From assembly GCA_003225005.1 (NCBI GenBank), contig QIAN01000178.1, positions 1-64,000 on the forward strand: a stretch of 64,000 bases of DNA. Direction: 5' to 3'. Position numbers and translations under genes: made by a program. Below, piece after piece: positions 24,818-35,036 of this stretch. This DNA comes from Acidobacteriota bacterium (GTDB lineage: Bacteria > Acidobacteriota > Terriglobia > Terriglobales > Acidobacteriaceae). How positions within the stretch are numbered: the stretch's first letter is position 1; every line of letters starts with the position of its first letter. Below the pieces are notes generated by a model. It saw nothing but the letters and a program-made list of their open reading frames with translations, ran no database searches and had not been told where the DNA came from.

Positions 24818-25465
24818 TCACGCCGCCTTCTTCTTTTTTGGATTGTGCCAGTTAGGACCGATGTCCGCTGTCTTTCCATTAGAAGGCTTCATTTTCGGAG
24901 GCTGTTGCGGAGGCCCTCCTTCTTCGGTTTCCTCGAACCATCCCTCCCCTTGGCACAGCGCTTCTGCTTCATCAAACATCCAGCCATAGATGATCAGCGT
25001 GATTTCAGGACTCTTATGCCACAAGTGCTTTGATATCGCAGGCAGTTCATCCTGGTGGTGATTCAGTCCATAGTGGACAAAAATATCGCGAAACAGGTGG
25101 GGGTTAACGCGCCGCCCCGTATATCTCAATGTTAAGTTCGAAACCAAGGAACCAAGTTGACCTTTTGTGAGCGGCCCACCATCCTCGGCAAAGTACCGAG
25201 CGCCGCTCGGGAGATTACGAGGCTCCAGGCCCTTTGCACGCCAGTCGAGTAACGTTCGTCCTGAGCAACCAAAAACTTTCCCAAGCTCCTCGGGCGTATA
25301 GGTACCCTTTTCGGGCATGCCTGCGTCACGCAAGAGACTTTCGAACAACGGGTATCTGGGAGTGGCTGCGGCATCGACATACCACTTGATCTTGTCCATA
25401 GGCGATAACTTGTCCCAGTGAGGCTGGGGGATGATCTTGGGCGCTTTCGCCAAAAGCTCGTCCAA
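24818..25465 (-). CDS. Recombinase-like protein with HTH-like segment, probably 5'-truncated
   Basis: The predicted 215 residues start at TTG 25465, but the same frame stays open and protein-like up to about 25575 (EAIDTGKVAKNQLPASPLQ), so the true N terminus is uncertain or lost. Near residue 55 TPEELGKVFGCSGRTLLDWR looks like a helix-turn-helix. From about residue 95, GGPLTKGQLGSLVSNLTLRY then GRRVNPHLFRDIFVHYGLN and ISKHLWHKSPEITLIIYGW resemble the last catalytic part of tyrosine recombinases (His-x-x-Arg, second His, Tyr). The first catalytic Arg box is not visible. Either an inactive recombinase remnant or a DNA-binding derivative. The Lys/Pro-rich tail is unusual. Confidence 0.5.
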   Translation of the reverse strand: MDELLAKAPKIIPQPHWDKLSPMDKIKWYVDAAATPRYPLFESLLRDAGMPEKGTYTPEELGKVFGCSGRTLLDWRAKGLEPRNLPSGARYFAEDGGPLTKGQLGSLVSNLTLRYTGRRVNPHLFRDIFVHYGLNHHQDELPAISKHLWHKSPEITLIIYGWMFDEAEALCQGEGWFEETEEGGPPQQPPKMKPSNGKTADIGPNWHNPKKKKAA

Positions 25466-25746
25466 ATCCTGAAGCGGGCTTGCTGGCAGTTGGTTTTTGG
25501 CGACTTTTCCTGTGTCGATCGCCTCACCAAGCCCGTCGGGTTCTTGTTGAGACGCTCGGGTCGAGGGAGAGTATCCATTCGGAAGTTAGGCGGTTTGTGT
25601 GCTTCGGCACCGAGTCGCCAGGATTACCCTATGCCCCCCTGGCATGACCCAAGAAAGCTATAGGCTACGAGTCTCCGATAGGGCACAATTCTGCCGTCAA
25701 CCCACGTTGTGCATCCATCCCAAGTGCCTTGAGTCTTCTGGGCTGG

Positions 25747-28380
25747 CTATTTCAATCCCTCGACCACATAAAGGTCGCTGAGCAAGCGGCGATAGCCATA
25801 GACGTAGGTTCTTGCGTCGGCAGTCATTAGGATGGGACCGATGAACTCAACTCCCGCGGGATCCGATGGCCGCAGCTCTTTCCAATGCGTTCGCCGGCCC
25901 GAGGAGAGTTCGATCAGGTCGACTTTGGCGGGCAACTCCGCAGAGCGGTACACAAAGATAGAATGGCCGTCGCTGCTCCAGGCGACAGGCAACTCGCCTG
26001 CTCCAAGACTTGGAATGAGGCGTGGGTCTCCGCCGCCAACGGGGTAAAGATAGCCCTTCTGATCGGGACCGACCGCCGCGACCTCCTTGCCGTCGGGCGA
26101 AATCAAGTACGCCAGTCCGTAGGTCCCCTCGGGCGAAATAGCCAACGGCTTTCCTCCTGCTAAATCCTGCACATAAAGGCGCACTCCGTGGTCGGGTTCG
26201 TTGCCGGAGAAGAGGAAGTGTTTGCCGTCGGGGAACCAGCGAGCACCGACGTAGTTCATGGGCTTCCCGGATAGCGTTTGGGGCTCGCCCGCTCTGGTCG
26301 GAAGCACTACCAGCTTACCGACTGCATCGCTTGTTGTCGAAAGCACCCATCGTCCATCGGCTGACAAAGCAAAAGCCCTGCCCTCAGCCAGACGTACGGC
26401 GGGTGATCCGTCGGTTTGGCGAAGGTAGCCGGTGTATCGAAGTCCGCCCCCTTCTCCTTCCTCCCGAAAAAGCAGCGTTTTCCCATCCGTCGAGAGGTCG
26501 GAGGGATAAGACCAGTCAAGCCAGGAGAGATCGCGCTCTGAAGTGTCTCCGGCGGCCAGTCCGATCAATCCCCGCCGTGTGTTGTCGCGCGCCAACAGAA
26601 CCCGTCCATCGTGCCCGATGTCCAGCAGCCTCAAATCACCAGGTACTCGTGCTACCAAGCGCTGGTGGCCGGAGAGGTCCACCGCGTAAAGGACACGATC
26701 GATGCCCGTGATGGTCGCGGTGAACCAGAGTTCCTTACCGTCCGGGGACCACACCAGACCCTGGGCGGTATAGAACTCGCTGGACAAAGTTCTCTTGTTG
26801 CCCGCAAGATCGACGAGCGTAACCGAGCCCGCGTCATCACCAGCCAGAGGATGGTCAATGAAGGCGACCCAATTCCCCGCGGGCGAGACTCGTGGGTCAC
26901 TGATCCAGCCACCCGTCTGGTAGAGAACCTTGTCGACCGGGAACTCCAGGCGGCTTTGGCCGCCCACGTCCCGCACTACCGCGAGAGTATTCCCATCGGG
27001 AGACCAATCGGCCCACTGCACGTCGTCCAGAATTTCACGGGGAGCACCTCCGGCCAGGGGCATTCGCGCCAGAGTGCCGATGTGGATGTAGGACCGAACC
27101 TGCTGGCTGTGGAGCAACACGGCCAGCTCTCCGGTGGAAGAAATCGCTAGAATCTCGGCGCCGGGCAGCTCCAACGAACGTGATTGAAGGCTTTCCGGGC
27201 GGGCAACCAGAACTTCCAGTGGGCCGCCTTCCCAAGTCGCGCTGTACACGACACTCCGTCCATCGGAAGCGAAGCGTGCCATGCGGACCGTGCCCCTGCG
27301 AAACGTGATCTGGCGATACGTAGCAGGCGGTGGGATGGGCCGGTGTTCTGCCATGTAACCACCAGCGAATGCGGCTGCCACAATCAGAAGAGTGGCTGCG
27401 CCCCAGGTCGCAACGCGCCCCCGCCGACGAGAGGCGGGGGCGACTTCTGTCTGAACTTCTTCGCGAGTCCGAACTCCAGCGGCAAGCGCGGGCATACGTT
27501 TCGAATCGGTATCCCGTTTCAGGCGCTTGAGGTCGGCGCGAAGTTCCGACGCGCTTTGGCAGCGCAATTCCCGATCTTTTTCGAGCGCCTTGTTCAGAAT
27601 AATTTCCATCTGCGGCGGTAGTTCCGGATTCGACTGCATCGCAGGAGTGGGTACCTTATTCAGAATTGCTTCAAAGACAACGGCCGAGGTCGGTCCCGAG
27701 AATGGCTGCTTGCCTGTTGCCATTTCGTAAAGCACCACGCCGAAGGAGAACAAATCGCTCCGATGGTCCAGCGGCTCTCCGCGAGCCTGCTCAGGCGACA
27801 TATAACCAATAGTTCCCATTGCCGTTCCCGGAGTCGTGAGTTGGTCGGAGCTGATGGCAGTGGGCGCGCCTAAGGTGGGCAATGATCGGTCTACGAGATG
27901 GCTGGTTTGGGGCGTGAGTTTCGCCAAGCCAAAATCGAGGACCTTGGCCTGGCCTCGTTGGGTGACAAAGATATTCGCAGGCTTGATGTCGCGGTGCACG
28001 ATTCCGCCGGAGTGAGCCGCATCAAGAGCATCTGAGATCTGGATGCCCAGTTCTAGCAGCTGCGCAGGCTTCAGCGGACGGCCATCGATCATATGTTTCA
28101 GGGTCTCGCCGTTCAAATACTCCATGGCAATGAAAGCTTGCCCATTCTCCTGGCCGACGTCATAGATGGTGCAAATGTTGGAATGGTTCAGGGCCGAAGC
28201 CGCCTGTGCTTCACGCTGGAAGCGGCTAAGAGATTGAGGGTCTTTGGCCACGTCGTCAGGCAAGAACTTGAGCGCGACAAAGCGGCGCAGCCGGGTGTCC
28301 TCAGCCTTATAGACGACCCCCATGCCACCGCCGCCGAGCCTTTCCACAATGTGGTAGTGCGAGATGGTTTGGCCGATCAT
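25747..28380 (-). CDS. Ser/Thr protein kinase with C-terminal TolB/WD40-like propeller
   Basis: An 877-residue membrane-spanning sensor kinase. The cytosolic kinase domain (residues about 9-275) has the glycine loop [15 protein letters not shown], catalytic Lys in [27 protein letters not shown] and [10 protein letters not shown], all intact. A membrane helix follows near residue 335 ([20 protein letters not shown]). The outer part, about 360-877, consists of repeated beta-propeller blades with [20 protein letters not shown] and [11 protein letters not shown] signatures. This design, a Hanks-type kinase with an extracytoplasmic propeller, is common in Acidobacteriota; the ligand is unknown. 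It is monocistronic and there is no phosphatase nearby. Confidence 0.9.
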   Translation of the reverse strand: MIGQTISHYHIVERLGGGGMGVVYKAEDTRLRRFVALKFLPDDVAKDPQSLSRFQREAQAASALNHSNICTIYDVGQENGQAFIAMEYLNGETLKHMIDGRPLKPAQLLELGIQISDALDAAHSGGIVHRDIKPANIFVTQRGQAKVLDFGLAKLTPQTSHLVDRSLPTLGAPTAISSDQLTTPGTAMGTIGYMSPEQARGEPLDHRSDLFSFGVVLYEMATGKQPFSGPTSAVVFEAILNKVPTPAMQSNPELPPQMEIILNKALEKDRELRCQSASELRADLKRLKRDTDSKRMPALAAGVRTREEVQTEVAPASRRRGRVATWGAATLLIVAAAFAGGYMAEHRPIPPPATYRQITFRRGTVRMARFASDGRSVVYSATWEGGPLEVLVARPESLQSRSLELPGAEILAISSTGELAVLLHSQQVRSYIHIGTLARMPLAGGAPREILDDVQWADWSPDGNTLAVVRDVGGQSRLEFPVDKVLYQTGGWISDPRVSPAGNWVAFIDHPLAGDDAGSVTLVDLAGNKRTLSSEFYTAQGLVWSPDGKELWFTATITGIDRVLYAVDLSGHQRLVARVPGDLRLLDIGHDGRVLLARDNTRRGLIGLAAGDTSERDLSWLDWSYPSDLSTDGKTLLFREEGEGGGLRYTGYLRQTDGSPAVRLAEGRAFALSADGRWVLSTTSDAVGKLVVLPTRAGEPQTLSGKPMNYVGARWFPDGKHFLFSGNEPDHGVRLYVQDLAGGKPLAISPEGTYGLAYLISPDGKEVAAVGPDQKGYLYPVGGGDPRLIPSLGAGELPVAWSSDGHSIFVYRSAELPAKVDLIELSSGRRTHWKELRPSDPAGVEFIGPILMTADARTYVYGYRRLLSDLYVVEGLK

Positions 28381-28532
28381 CTGAGGATGCGTGGGCTCTT
28401 GCGTCGCTTCATCTTACGGACGCGGCATCTGCTAGTCAACGAATGACAGCCCTCGCCGGCCCTCGCAGCGGGCCTGTCGAACCCAAAGCACTACATCACA
28501 ACTGGGTAATAATCCGACAGAAACTATCTCTG

Positions 28533-29567
28533 TCAAGGCGTCTGGGCGCCCTGCGTCTCGACATAGATTGCGTAGAGAGACTGGCTCGCGGTCATGAACA
28601 ACCTGTTTCTCTTGGTGCCGCCGAAACAGAGGTTCGCGCACGTTTCCGGAAGATGAATCTTGCCGATCAGCGTGCCATCGGGTGCGAACACGTGCACCCC
28701 GTTGTAGCCTTCCCCCGCCCATCCGGCAGCGGACCAGATGTTGCCGTCCACGTCGCAACGAATACCGTCGGATGAGCCCGGCGACATATTCACAAACAAC
28801 CGGCCATTCTTCAGTCGCACGCTATCCACGACGTCATAGACCCGAATCGGAAGCGGGTCGCCGGGGTTCTTCGGAGGTCCCGTATCCACGATATAGAGCC
28901 TTTTCTCGTCGGGAGAGAAACACAGGCCGTTGGGCTTATCCATGTCGGTGGCAACGACGGTCGCCTCGCGCGTTTTCGGGTCGAGCCGGTAAACGTTGGC
29001 AGGCAGCTCGAAGGGAGCTTTGTGTCCTTCGTAGTTCGACATGATGCCGTATCCAGGATCGCTGAACCAGATAGCCCCATCAGAATGCACCGCCAGATCA
29101 TTCGGCGCGTTGAGTTTCTTGTCCTGGAAACGATCCATCAGCACCGTGATCGTGCCATCGTATTCGGTTCGCGTTACCCGTCGCGTATCGTGCTCGCAGG
29201 TGAGCAGCCTGCCCTGTCGGTCCCGATAGTTGCCGTTGCTGTAATTCGAAGGGCTACGGAAAACGCTGACTTCTCCAGTCTCCTCCAGCCATCGCAGCAT
29301 TCGATTGTTGGGGATGTCGCTGAAGAGGAGATACCGCCCATCCGCAAACCATACAGGTCCTTCCGCCCACCGCGTGCCCACGTATAAACGCTCGACCGCA
29401 GCGTTGCCGACCTTGTATTTTGCGAAGCGCGGATCAATCACCTCGACGGCCGGATCGGGATAGACCACCGGACTTTTCCATTCTTGCTCCTCGGCAAGCA
29501 CCCAAGGTTTGAGGGCAAGCGCCGTCGCGGCACCGGCCGTAATGTTCATGAATGTGCGTCTCCGCAT
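28533..29567 (-). CDS. SMP-30/gluconolactonase-family protein, exported
   Basis: A 344-residue six-bladed propeller enzyme. ATG 29567 begins MRRRTFMNITAGAATALALK, a twin-arginine type signal. Family motifs: WAEGPVWFADGRYLLFSDIP, LNAPNDLAVHSDGAIWFSDP, MDKPNGLCFSPDEKRLYIVD and DGIRCDVDGNIWSA, which supply the metal-binding Glu, Asn and Asp residues. Such proteins hydrolyse sugar lactones (for example gluconolactone to gluconate) or act as esterases. It is separate from the fucose locus, and no neighbouring sugar dehydrogenase shows which lactone it opens. Confidence 0.85.
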   Translation of the reverse strand: MRRRTFMNITAGAATALALKPWVLAEEQEWKSPVVYPDPAVEVIDPRFAKYKVGNAAVERLYVGTRWAEGPVWFADGRYLLFSDIPNNRMLRWLEETGEVSVFRSPSNYSNGNYRDRQGRLLTCEHDTRRVTRTEYDGTITVLMDRFQDKKLNAPNDLAVHSDGAIWFSDPGYGIMSNYEGHKAPFELPANVYRLDPKTREATVVATDMDKPNGLCFSPDEKRLYIVDTGPPKNPGDPLPIRVYDVVDSVRLKNGRLFVNMSPGSSDGIRCDVDGNIWSAAGWAGEGYNGVHVFAPDGTLIGKIHLPETCANLCFGGTKRNRLFMTASQSLYAIYVETQGAQTP

Positions 29568-29955
29568 TGGTCTCTCCCGCGGGCAGGAAAATCCGCCACG
29601 AGGCACCTTATCACGGCCTTTTCTGCCATCCTATTCCCTCTGTCGCGAACCCGGGCGTTGCACGAATGCCTTATCCCGTCTTTCGCGGTATCGTCAGGAC
29701 ATTCAGCACATGCCGCGCGGAAACTCACGTTTACTCTCTCCGCTGGGCAACTAACGGTGAATGGCACGGTCTTCCGCCATCCTCAAATCTCAGTCGGCTG
29801 ACAAGGTTAGCTAAGTTCGGGGGCAATGCATTTGAGTTGCGTGTCACCGCAGGGTCAATTATTCCGAACCGAGAATCGTGCTGGGAGGAACGTTTTGCGA
29901 ACGCACGCATTCCTCCTATACTCTCACGCGGATGTTTTCAGCCTTAGCGAGGCCC
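29568..29955. other. Intergenic, nothing recognised
   Basis: About 390 bases between divergent genes; it must hold the promoters of the SMP-30 gene and the PilZ gene, but I could not mark convincing -35/-10 pairs. Confidence 0.35.
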
Positions 29956-30272
29956 ATGGACCCCGACCGCCGCCAGCACCCGCGCTTCAAAGTAAGAGTC
30001 CCGGTCGAGTTCTTCAGCGACGGGAGCGACTCTCCCATCCGCGGCGCCACGTCCGACCTCAGCCTCAGCGGATGCTACATTGAAACGGTCTTCCCATTCG
30101 CCATCGGTACGCGTCTCGAGCTCAAGCTGCAAATTGATGGCACTCTCCTCGTGCTCGCCACGGTCGCCACCTCCGACCCGCAAGTCGGCACCGGCATGAA
30201 TTCACCCGCATGCTCCCAGAGGACATCGACGAACTCCGCGCCTTCCTCGACTCCGCCCAGAAGTCGGAATAG
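29956..30272 (+). pseudogene. PilZ-domain (c-di-GMP-binding) protein with one-base frameshift
   Basis: From ATG 29956 the frame reads MDPDRRQHPRFKVRVPVEF and TSDLSLSGCYIETVFPFAIG: the PilZ signature RRxxxR...(D/N)xSxxG for cyclic di-GMP binding. At 30196-30200 the reading GGC ATG AAT TC leaves the family pattern; inserting one G (GGC ATG GAA TTC) restores EFTRMLPEDIDELRAFLDSA and stop TAG 30270-30272, the usual C terminus. As written, translation instead runs to 30411 with a Ser/Pro/Arg-rich unrelated tail. The c-di-GMP motifs precede the lesion, so partial function is possible. Real mutation or sequencing error cannot be distinguished. Confidence 0.78.
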
Positions 30273-30449
30273 CGCCGGCGTCCGCCGCTTTGTGCGCAAG
30301 GACGGCCAACCCTGGCGAGTCAGTCTCGACGCCCGGGTCGAAAGGAAAAGATTTCCGCACAAGACCCATTCCATAACCAGCAACTCGCGGCTGTTCGCCG
30401 TCTCGTTCTAGGTGGACTACCCGTTCTATGCTCTACCCACGCAATGCCG

Positions 30450-30644
30450 CTACTGGCGCAGCCCGATTCGAGGATGATTGCTCACTCCCATGTGGCAGTC
30501 GCCTGCCATCCTTTTACAGCAAGCCATCTCTGCTTGCGTCATGGTCGAAGTGGGTAAACATGCAAGCGCAGGCGTAGCCGTCCAAATCAAAGCCAGAATG
30601 AAAGCCAACGTGCAACGCCCCCTTCGCCATTTCAGATGCTGCAT
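30450..30644 (-). CDS. Small secreted Cys/Met-rich protein, perhaps truncated
   Basis: Sixty-four residues: a basic start, a hydrophobic signal segment (CTLAFILALIWTATPALAC) and a short tail with MACCKRMAGDCHMG. The paired Cys and Met/His suggest metal binding or disulfides. I recall longer acidobacterial secreted proteins of this kind, in which the CCxxMAxDC segment is followed by further His/Cys residues; here the frame ends soon after SNHPRIGLRQ, so the 3' part may be lost. Function unknown. It overlaps no other gene and lies upstream of, and divergent from, the GH172 gene. Confidence 0.45.
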   Translation of the reverse strand: MQHLKWRRGRCTLAFILALIWTATPALACLPTSTMTQAEMACCKRMAGDCHMGVSNHPRIGLRQ

Positions 30645-30688
30645 CCCGGGCTCCGCAGGTAAAGCGGCTTCGTGCGCATGCCATAATC

Positions 30689-31732
30689 ATGGCTTGGAAT
30701 CACTCTGTCAAATCGCCAGAGGAAAACATTGACGGATTTGATCGTCGGACGAGGGTTGAAGTGAAGGCCAATTCCACGGTCACGCTCGCGGAAATACACG
30801 GGGCAGGCTCCATCCGGCATATTTGGTTCACGATCAACTCGCCCAGTCCCTTTCATTTGCGCGAGCTGGTGCTCCGGATGTACTGGGATGGCGAAACAGA
30901 GCCGAGCGTGGAAGTTCCTGTCGGAGATTTCTTCGGAACCGGGTTCGAGTACGAAGATGTTCCGGGCGCACATCGCGGCCAGAAATACCAATCCTGGTGG
31001 TCCTTGCCCATCACCGTGCAGGATCGCGCCCTGAACTGTTACTTCGAGATGCCGTTTGGAAATGGAGGGCGTGTCACCTTGACCAATGACGGAGTGCCGG
31101 ACGTGCCTAATCTCTATTTCCATATCGATTACCAGGAGTTCAGCGATGCGCGGGGGATGTCGAACAAAGGCCGTTTTCATGCCCAATGGAGGCGCCAGGT
31201 GACACGCGCCTTTCCTGAGTCTGAGTCGGGCGGCAAGAATGTGGATGGCAAGAATAACCACGTGTTCATGGAGGCAACGGGTAAGGGCCAATTTGTGGGA
31301 ACAATCCTGAACGTGTTCGGGCTCTCGACTGGATGGTGGGGCGAGGGCGACGACATGTTTTTTGTTGATGGAGAAACCGCCCGCGCAACCATCAACGGAA
31401 CCGGAATGGAGGACTACTTCAACAACGCGTGGATGTTCCAGAAAGAATTCAACTATCCGTTTATCGGCTATTCCCAGCAGGGGAATCGGGACTGGACAGG
31501 GAGCCATACCATGTACCGTTTCCATATCGAGGACTCCATCTATTTTCGGAAGTCTCTCCGCGCGACGATGGAACATGGTCACGCCAACGACCGGGAGGAC
31601 GTTTACACCAGCGTAGCCTTCTGGTACCAGACCGAGCCGCACCAAGAGCTATTCCCATTGTCGCCGGTCAATCAGAGGCTGCCCAACGCTCTCTGGAAAA
31701 TTCAGGAACTCGAACAGAATTTACCGAACTGA
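30689..31732 (+). CDS. DUF2961 protein, glycoside hydrolase family 172 type
   Basis: A 347-residue beta-jelly-roll enzyme. Motifs are TVTLAEIHGAGSIRHIWFTI near residue 35, VEVPVGDFFGTGF near residue 80, the central FVGTILNVFG and WWGEGDDMFFVDGE near residue 225, and GTGMEDYFNNAWMFQKEF near residue 245. GH172 members known biochemically cleave alpha-D-fructofuranosides or alpha-D-arabinofuranosides; assembly into trimers or hexamers is usual. No signal peptide is seen from this start, so it may be cytoplasmic or its true start may be upstream. It is monocistronic, so the substrate is open. Confidence 0.82.
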   Translation: MAWNHSVKSPEENIDGFDRRTRVEVKANSTVTLAEIHGAGSIRHIWFTINSPSPFHLRELVLRMYWDGETEPSVEVPVGDFFGTGFEYEDVPGAHRGQKYQSWWSLPITVQDRALNCYFEMPFGNGGRVTLTNDGVPDVPNLYFHIDYQEFSDARGMSNKGRFHAQWRRQVTRAFPESESGGKNVDGKNNHVFMEATGKGQFVGTILNVFGLSTGWWGEGDDMFFVDGETARATINGTGMEDYFNNAWMFQKEFNYPFIGYSQQGNRDWTGSHTMYRFHIEDSIYFRKSLRATMEHGHANDREDVYTSVAFWYQTEPHQELFPLSPVNQRLPNALWKIQELEQNLPN

Positions 31733-32164
31733 GCAGCCACGGCACAACAGTAAGGCTCTCAGGGCTGAAGTTCGAATCCGAGGTCCGACGACGGGCGACT
31801 GACGACCAACGACCAACGACAAACGACCAACGACTGCCTCCCATATCATGAGATCTGTTGGCAGCCGGACGGATGGCGGGATTTGCAAGACTTGCCGGAG
31901 TGGGTCATCGGTCCGGGGTGAGTTGGCGGTTGCGAGCAGGGTAACTGCTCAGGCGAGTTCGTGGCCCTGAGCGGGTGTCCAATTGCTGTCCAGTAATTGT
32001 TCCGTTGGCTTCCGTTGCGGTTTTTTAGGTTGCCACCCGAGTCCCGCAAGTACCTCGGTTTGCTTAAAGGCGCTAGGTTCAAGTCATAATAATGCCCACC
32101 ATTCGACGTTCCGGACTTCTCGTTCCGCCACATCGTCGTTAATCCGCTGGACCGATTAATCTGC
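31733..32164. other. Convergent intergenic region with a short tandem repeat
   Basis: About 430 bases between the convergent GH172 and treY genes. It contains the GACCAAC repeat at 31804-31831 and, near 32073-32093, a tRNA-like tail (GGTTCAAGTC...GCCCACCA) whose T-stem does not pair. No gene found. Confidence 0.4.
31804..31831. repeat. 7-bp tandem repeat, GACCAAC x4
   Basis: Four head-to-tail copies (GACCAAC, GACCAAC, GACAAAC, GACCAAC), with a partial copy on each side. Intergenic simple-sequence repeat. Confidence 0.85.
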
Positions 32165-35035
32165 TTAATCTGCTGCACTCAGAAGTGCCACAGGAAAGTC
32201 GCGGAACAACTTCTCCGGTGTTAGGCAGGTATTGTTTCCGGTTTTTTCCGTCGTCAACATCCCGCCGGTGATGACATTCCTCCAGTTCACCGGGGAGCCA
32301 TCGGGTAGGACGAGCTTCGTGTCTTCCCAATTCTGAGCGGTTGGAGCACTGGTAGAAATCTTTGAGACCCGCGAAAGCCACCGCGGAATTGCTACCAGTG
32401 ATGACTCTGCATTGTTCTTGCGAATAAATGCGACGACGTTTCCTGAACGATCTCCTGTCGTCTCAAGCGGCAAGAGGTCGCCATCGCGAAACAACTGTTC
32501 GTGTTCTCGCCGGTGCCGGATGGCTTTTCCGAGCAAGAACAGTTTCGTTCCGCCATCCTGCCAGCGGTCGACTACATCGCGCGCCAACCGTTCTGAATCC
32601 TGGACTTCGGAATGCGCACGATGGAGAGTCTCCAGCAAGTTTATGCGCCGCGCGAAGTTTACTGGCCGACGGTTATCCGGATCCACCAGCCGCAAATCCC
32701 AGAGCTCCGACCCCTGGTAGAAATCCGGTACGCCGGGTGACGTAATCTTGAGCAGCACTTGGGAAAGGCTGTTGATCATGCCGAAATAAGCGATCTTCTT
32801 TACGAAAGAGCGGAAATCTTGCAAAAAGTCCGTGCTCTGCTCCGAGGACAGAATTGTCCCGGCAAATCGCCGGAGAGCATCTTCATGCCGTTCGTTGGGC
32901 CGCGTCCAGCGGGTGTGAACCATGGCTTCGCGGTTCGCTTTGATCAGATAGGCTTGAACTCTTTCCAGCAATGCGCTGCAACCCTGCTGGTCGAGAGGCC
33001 ACATTCCCAGCAGCGTCTGATAAAGAAAATATTCTTCGTTGCGGTCAGGCACCGCGCGGCCTTCGATCTCTTCTTTGTGTTTCGAGTTCTGTTTCGCCCA
33101 CAGGTCCAGGTGCGCTTGCCATTCGTCGGGTAGTTCGGAGAGAACATTGATACGAGCACGAACGTCCTCGCTTCGCTTGGTGTCGTGAGTGGTGGTGGCA
33201 TTGAGGCTGTCCCGCCAATTCTGCCGGCGTCTTTGGAGAAAGGAGAAGAACTCCTCGTCCGAGGTGGCTTCCGACGGTTGTGGATCGCCGCCCACCTCGT
33301 TCAGCGACAGCAGAGGATGGTAAACATACAGCGCTGTGTCCTCTACTCCCTTGGCGACAATCGGACCGGTCAACTGTTGCCACCGCATGACGAAGGCCAA
33401 TCTCGCCTCCTGCTGATCCGCTAGCACGTGAGGAAGATTCAGCAAAAGCAGGACTTCGCGCACGAAAGCAAAACCAGCAGAATTCAGGTGGGGAGCCCTA
33501 CGGCGGGCTTCTTCGAGCGCGCGCTCTATGTATTTGGCAGCCAGCTCAGGCACCTCCATGGTGCGAATATAAGTGCGGTACACCGGGAGACAAGCCGTGA
33601 CTTCGATCAAAGCTTCCACCAGTTGGCCGCTAGGCAGTTCCCGCGCATAGCGGTCATGGGAGGCAAGCTCCGCCAGTCGCTGCCCGAGGGTGCGCATCTC
33701 CACGCCCAGCAGAGTGCTCATGACGAGCTTTTTCTTCTGGTAAACCACGTCAGCAAATTTGTGCTCGCGACCGACAAAGGCGGAATAAATCTGTTCTATC
33801 TGCTTTGCTCCTTCCGGGTAGACGAAAACTCCATTGGCCTGATTCAAGTAGTCATATCCGGTGGTCCCGCTGACTGGCCAGTCGCGCGGGAGGCTTTCCT
33901 GGCGGGAGAGGATTTTTTCCACCAGCACATAGCTCGTGGGAGAACTCGCCGGGGCGTCGGGTGAGGCGAGCCGCTCTTGCAGCCTGATCAAGTAAGCAAA
34001 TGGGTCACGAAGTCCGTCGATGTGGTCGACGCGAAGCCCCGTAAACGGGCCTTTCGAAATCAGCCGGCAAAGACTGCCATGGGTGGCTTCGAAAACTACG
34101 GGATCTTCGACGCGGACTCCCACCAGATCTGCAATGGTGAAAAATCTGCGGTAATTGATGCTTTCGTTAAGATTCTGCCAGTACGCGAGTTTGTAGTTTT
34201 GTTCCGCGAGCAAGCGCTGCAAGCTGCTAAGGCTGGCAGGATCGTTGGGAATGCCGTTGAGTTCGCGCAGGTTGTTGACAAAATCAGAAATTTCTTTGCT
34301 GCTCTTGACCAAATCCCATAAACGGTTTCGTGCGGCTTCAAATCGCAGGCGCCGGTCGGCAGCGCTTTCGCCCGAGCGACGGTCGAGATTTGCGATCTGT
34401 GAGAGGGAAGCGAGAATGCCGGAATACTCGTGATAGGTTGGGGAATCTCCACCCAGAGTCTCCTTCAGCCGATCAACGCGGTGATGGAGAATTTCGTGAT
34501 AAGAGCGGGGAGCCAGCGGAAAGTAAGATTCGAAATACTGGAAGAAGAACTTGCCGTCCTGGAATACCAGTTTGACTTCGCCGGAATCCAGCACCTCACC
34601 GAATGGCCGCCCCAGGACAGGAAGAAGTATTTTCCCATCGAGACCCTGGGACCCGGGGTGCCATTCAATGTCGAAGTAGCCGGCAAACGCCGATTGCGGG
34701 CCGTTCTCGAGAACATCCATCCACCAGGGATTCTCCAGGCTTGCCGCCATATGATTGGGCACGATGTCGAGCACCAATCCCATGCCCCGCTTTTGCAATT
34801 CGTCTTGGAATTTTTGCCACTCCTCTTCCGAACCCAACTCGGGATTGATGCGTGTAGGATCGGTCACGTCGTATCCATGCTCGCTTCCTTTGCGGCTGCC
34901 CAGGATCGGAGAAACGTAAATATCCGAGATACCCAGTTCGGTCAGGTAATCAAGAATCGTGCACGCATCTGCAAACCGGAAGTCCTTGTTGAACTGCAGA
35001 CGATAGGTTGCGATAGGAATGCGTGCGGGAGACAT
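32165..35035 (-). CDS. treY: Maltooligosyltrehalose synthase
   Basis: A 956-residue GH13 enzyme that converts the reducing-end alpha-1,4 bond of maltodextrin to alpha,alpha-1,1, making maltooligosyl-trehalose. N terminus IPIATYRLQFNKDFRFADAC and YVSPILGSRKGSEHGYDVTD are diagnostic; the catalytic regions are DIVPNHMA, GLRVDHIDGLRDP (nucleophile Asp) near residue 335 and VEKILSRQE (Glu) near residue 380. Length is slightly above the usual 700-900. It starts one base after the stop of the GH57 gene and is the last gene of treZ-GH57-treY. Its product feeds TreZ. Confidence 0.95.
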   Translation of the reverse strand: MSPARIPIATYRLQFNKDFRFADACTILDYLTELGISDIYVSPILGSRKGSEHGYDVTDPTRINPELGSEEEWQKFQDELQKRGMGLVLDIVPNHMAASLENPWWMDVLENGPQSAFAGYFDIEWHPGSQGLDGKILLPVLGRPFGEVLDSGEVKLVFQDGKFFFQYFESYFPLAPRSYHEILHHRVDRLKETLGGDSPTYHEYSGILASLSQIANLDRRSGESAADRRLRFEAARNRLWDLVKSSKEISDFVNNLRELNGIPNDPASLSSLQRLLAEQNYKLAYWQNLNESINYRRFFTIADLVGVRVEDPVVFEATHGSLCRLISKGPFTGLRVDHIDGLRDPFAYLIRLQERLASPDAPASSPTSYVLVEKILSRQESLPRDWPVSGTTGYDYLNQANGVFVYPEGAKQIEQIYSAFVGREHKFADVVYQKKKLVMSTLLGVEMRTLGQRLAELASHDRYARELPSGQLVEALIEVTACLPVYRTYIRTMEVPELAAKYIERALEEARRRAPHLNSAGFAFVREVLLLLNLPHVLADQQEARLAFVMRWQQLTGPIVAKGVEDTALYVYHPLLSLNEVGGDPQPSEATSDEEFFSFLQRRRQNWRDSLNATTTHDTKRSEDVRARINVLSELPDEWQAHLDLWAKQNSKHKEEIEGRAVPDRNEEYFLYQTLLGMWPLDQQGCSALLERVQAYLIKANREAMVHTRWTRPNERHEDALRRFAGTILSSEQSTDFLQDFRSFVKKIAYFGMINSLSQVLLKITSPGVPDFYQGSELWDLRLVDPDNRRPVNFARRINLLETLHRAHSEVQDSERLARDVVDRWQDGGTKLFLLGKAIRHRREHEQLFRDGDLLPLETTGDRSGNVVAFIRKNNAESSLVAIPRWLSRVSKISTSAPTAQNWEDTKLVLPDGSPVNWRNVITGGMLTTEKTGNNTCLTPEKLFRDFPVALLSAAD

Positions 35036-35036
35036 G

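Noticed and set aside
30632-31645. Long minus-strand frame of 337 codons opposite the GH172 gene
   Set aside because: It mirrors the GH172 codons, whereas the plus-strand frame has clear DUF2961 motifs.
32073-32093. tRNA-like tail GGTTCAAGTC...GCCCACCA
   Set aside because: The T-stem does not pair and no anticodon arm fits; too degenerate to call a tRNA or att site, unlike those at 19911 and 20334.
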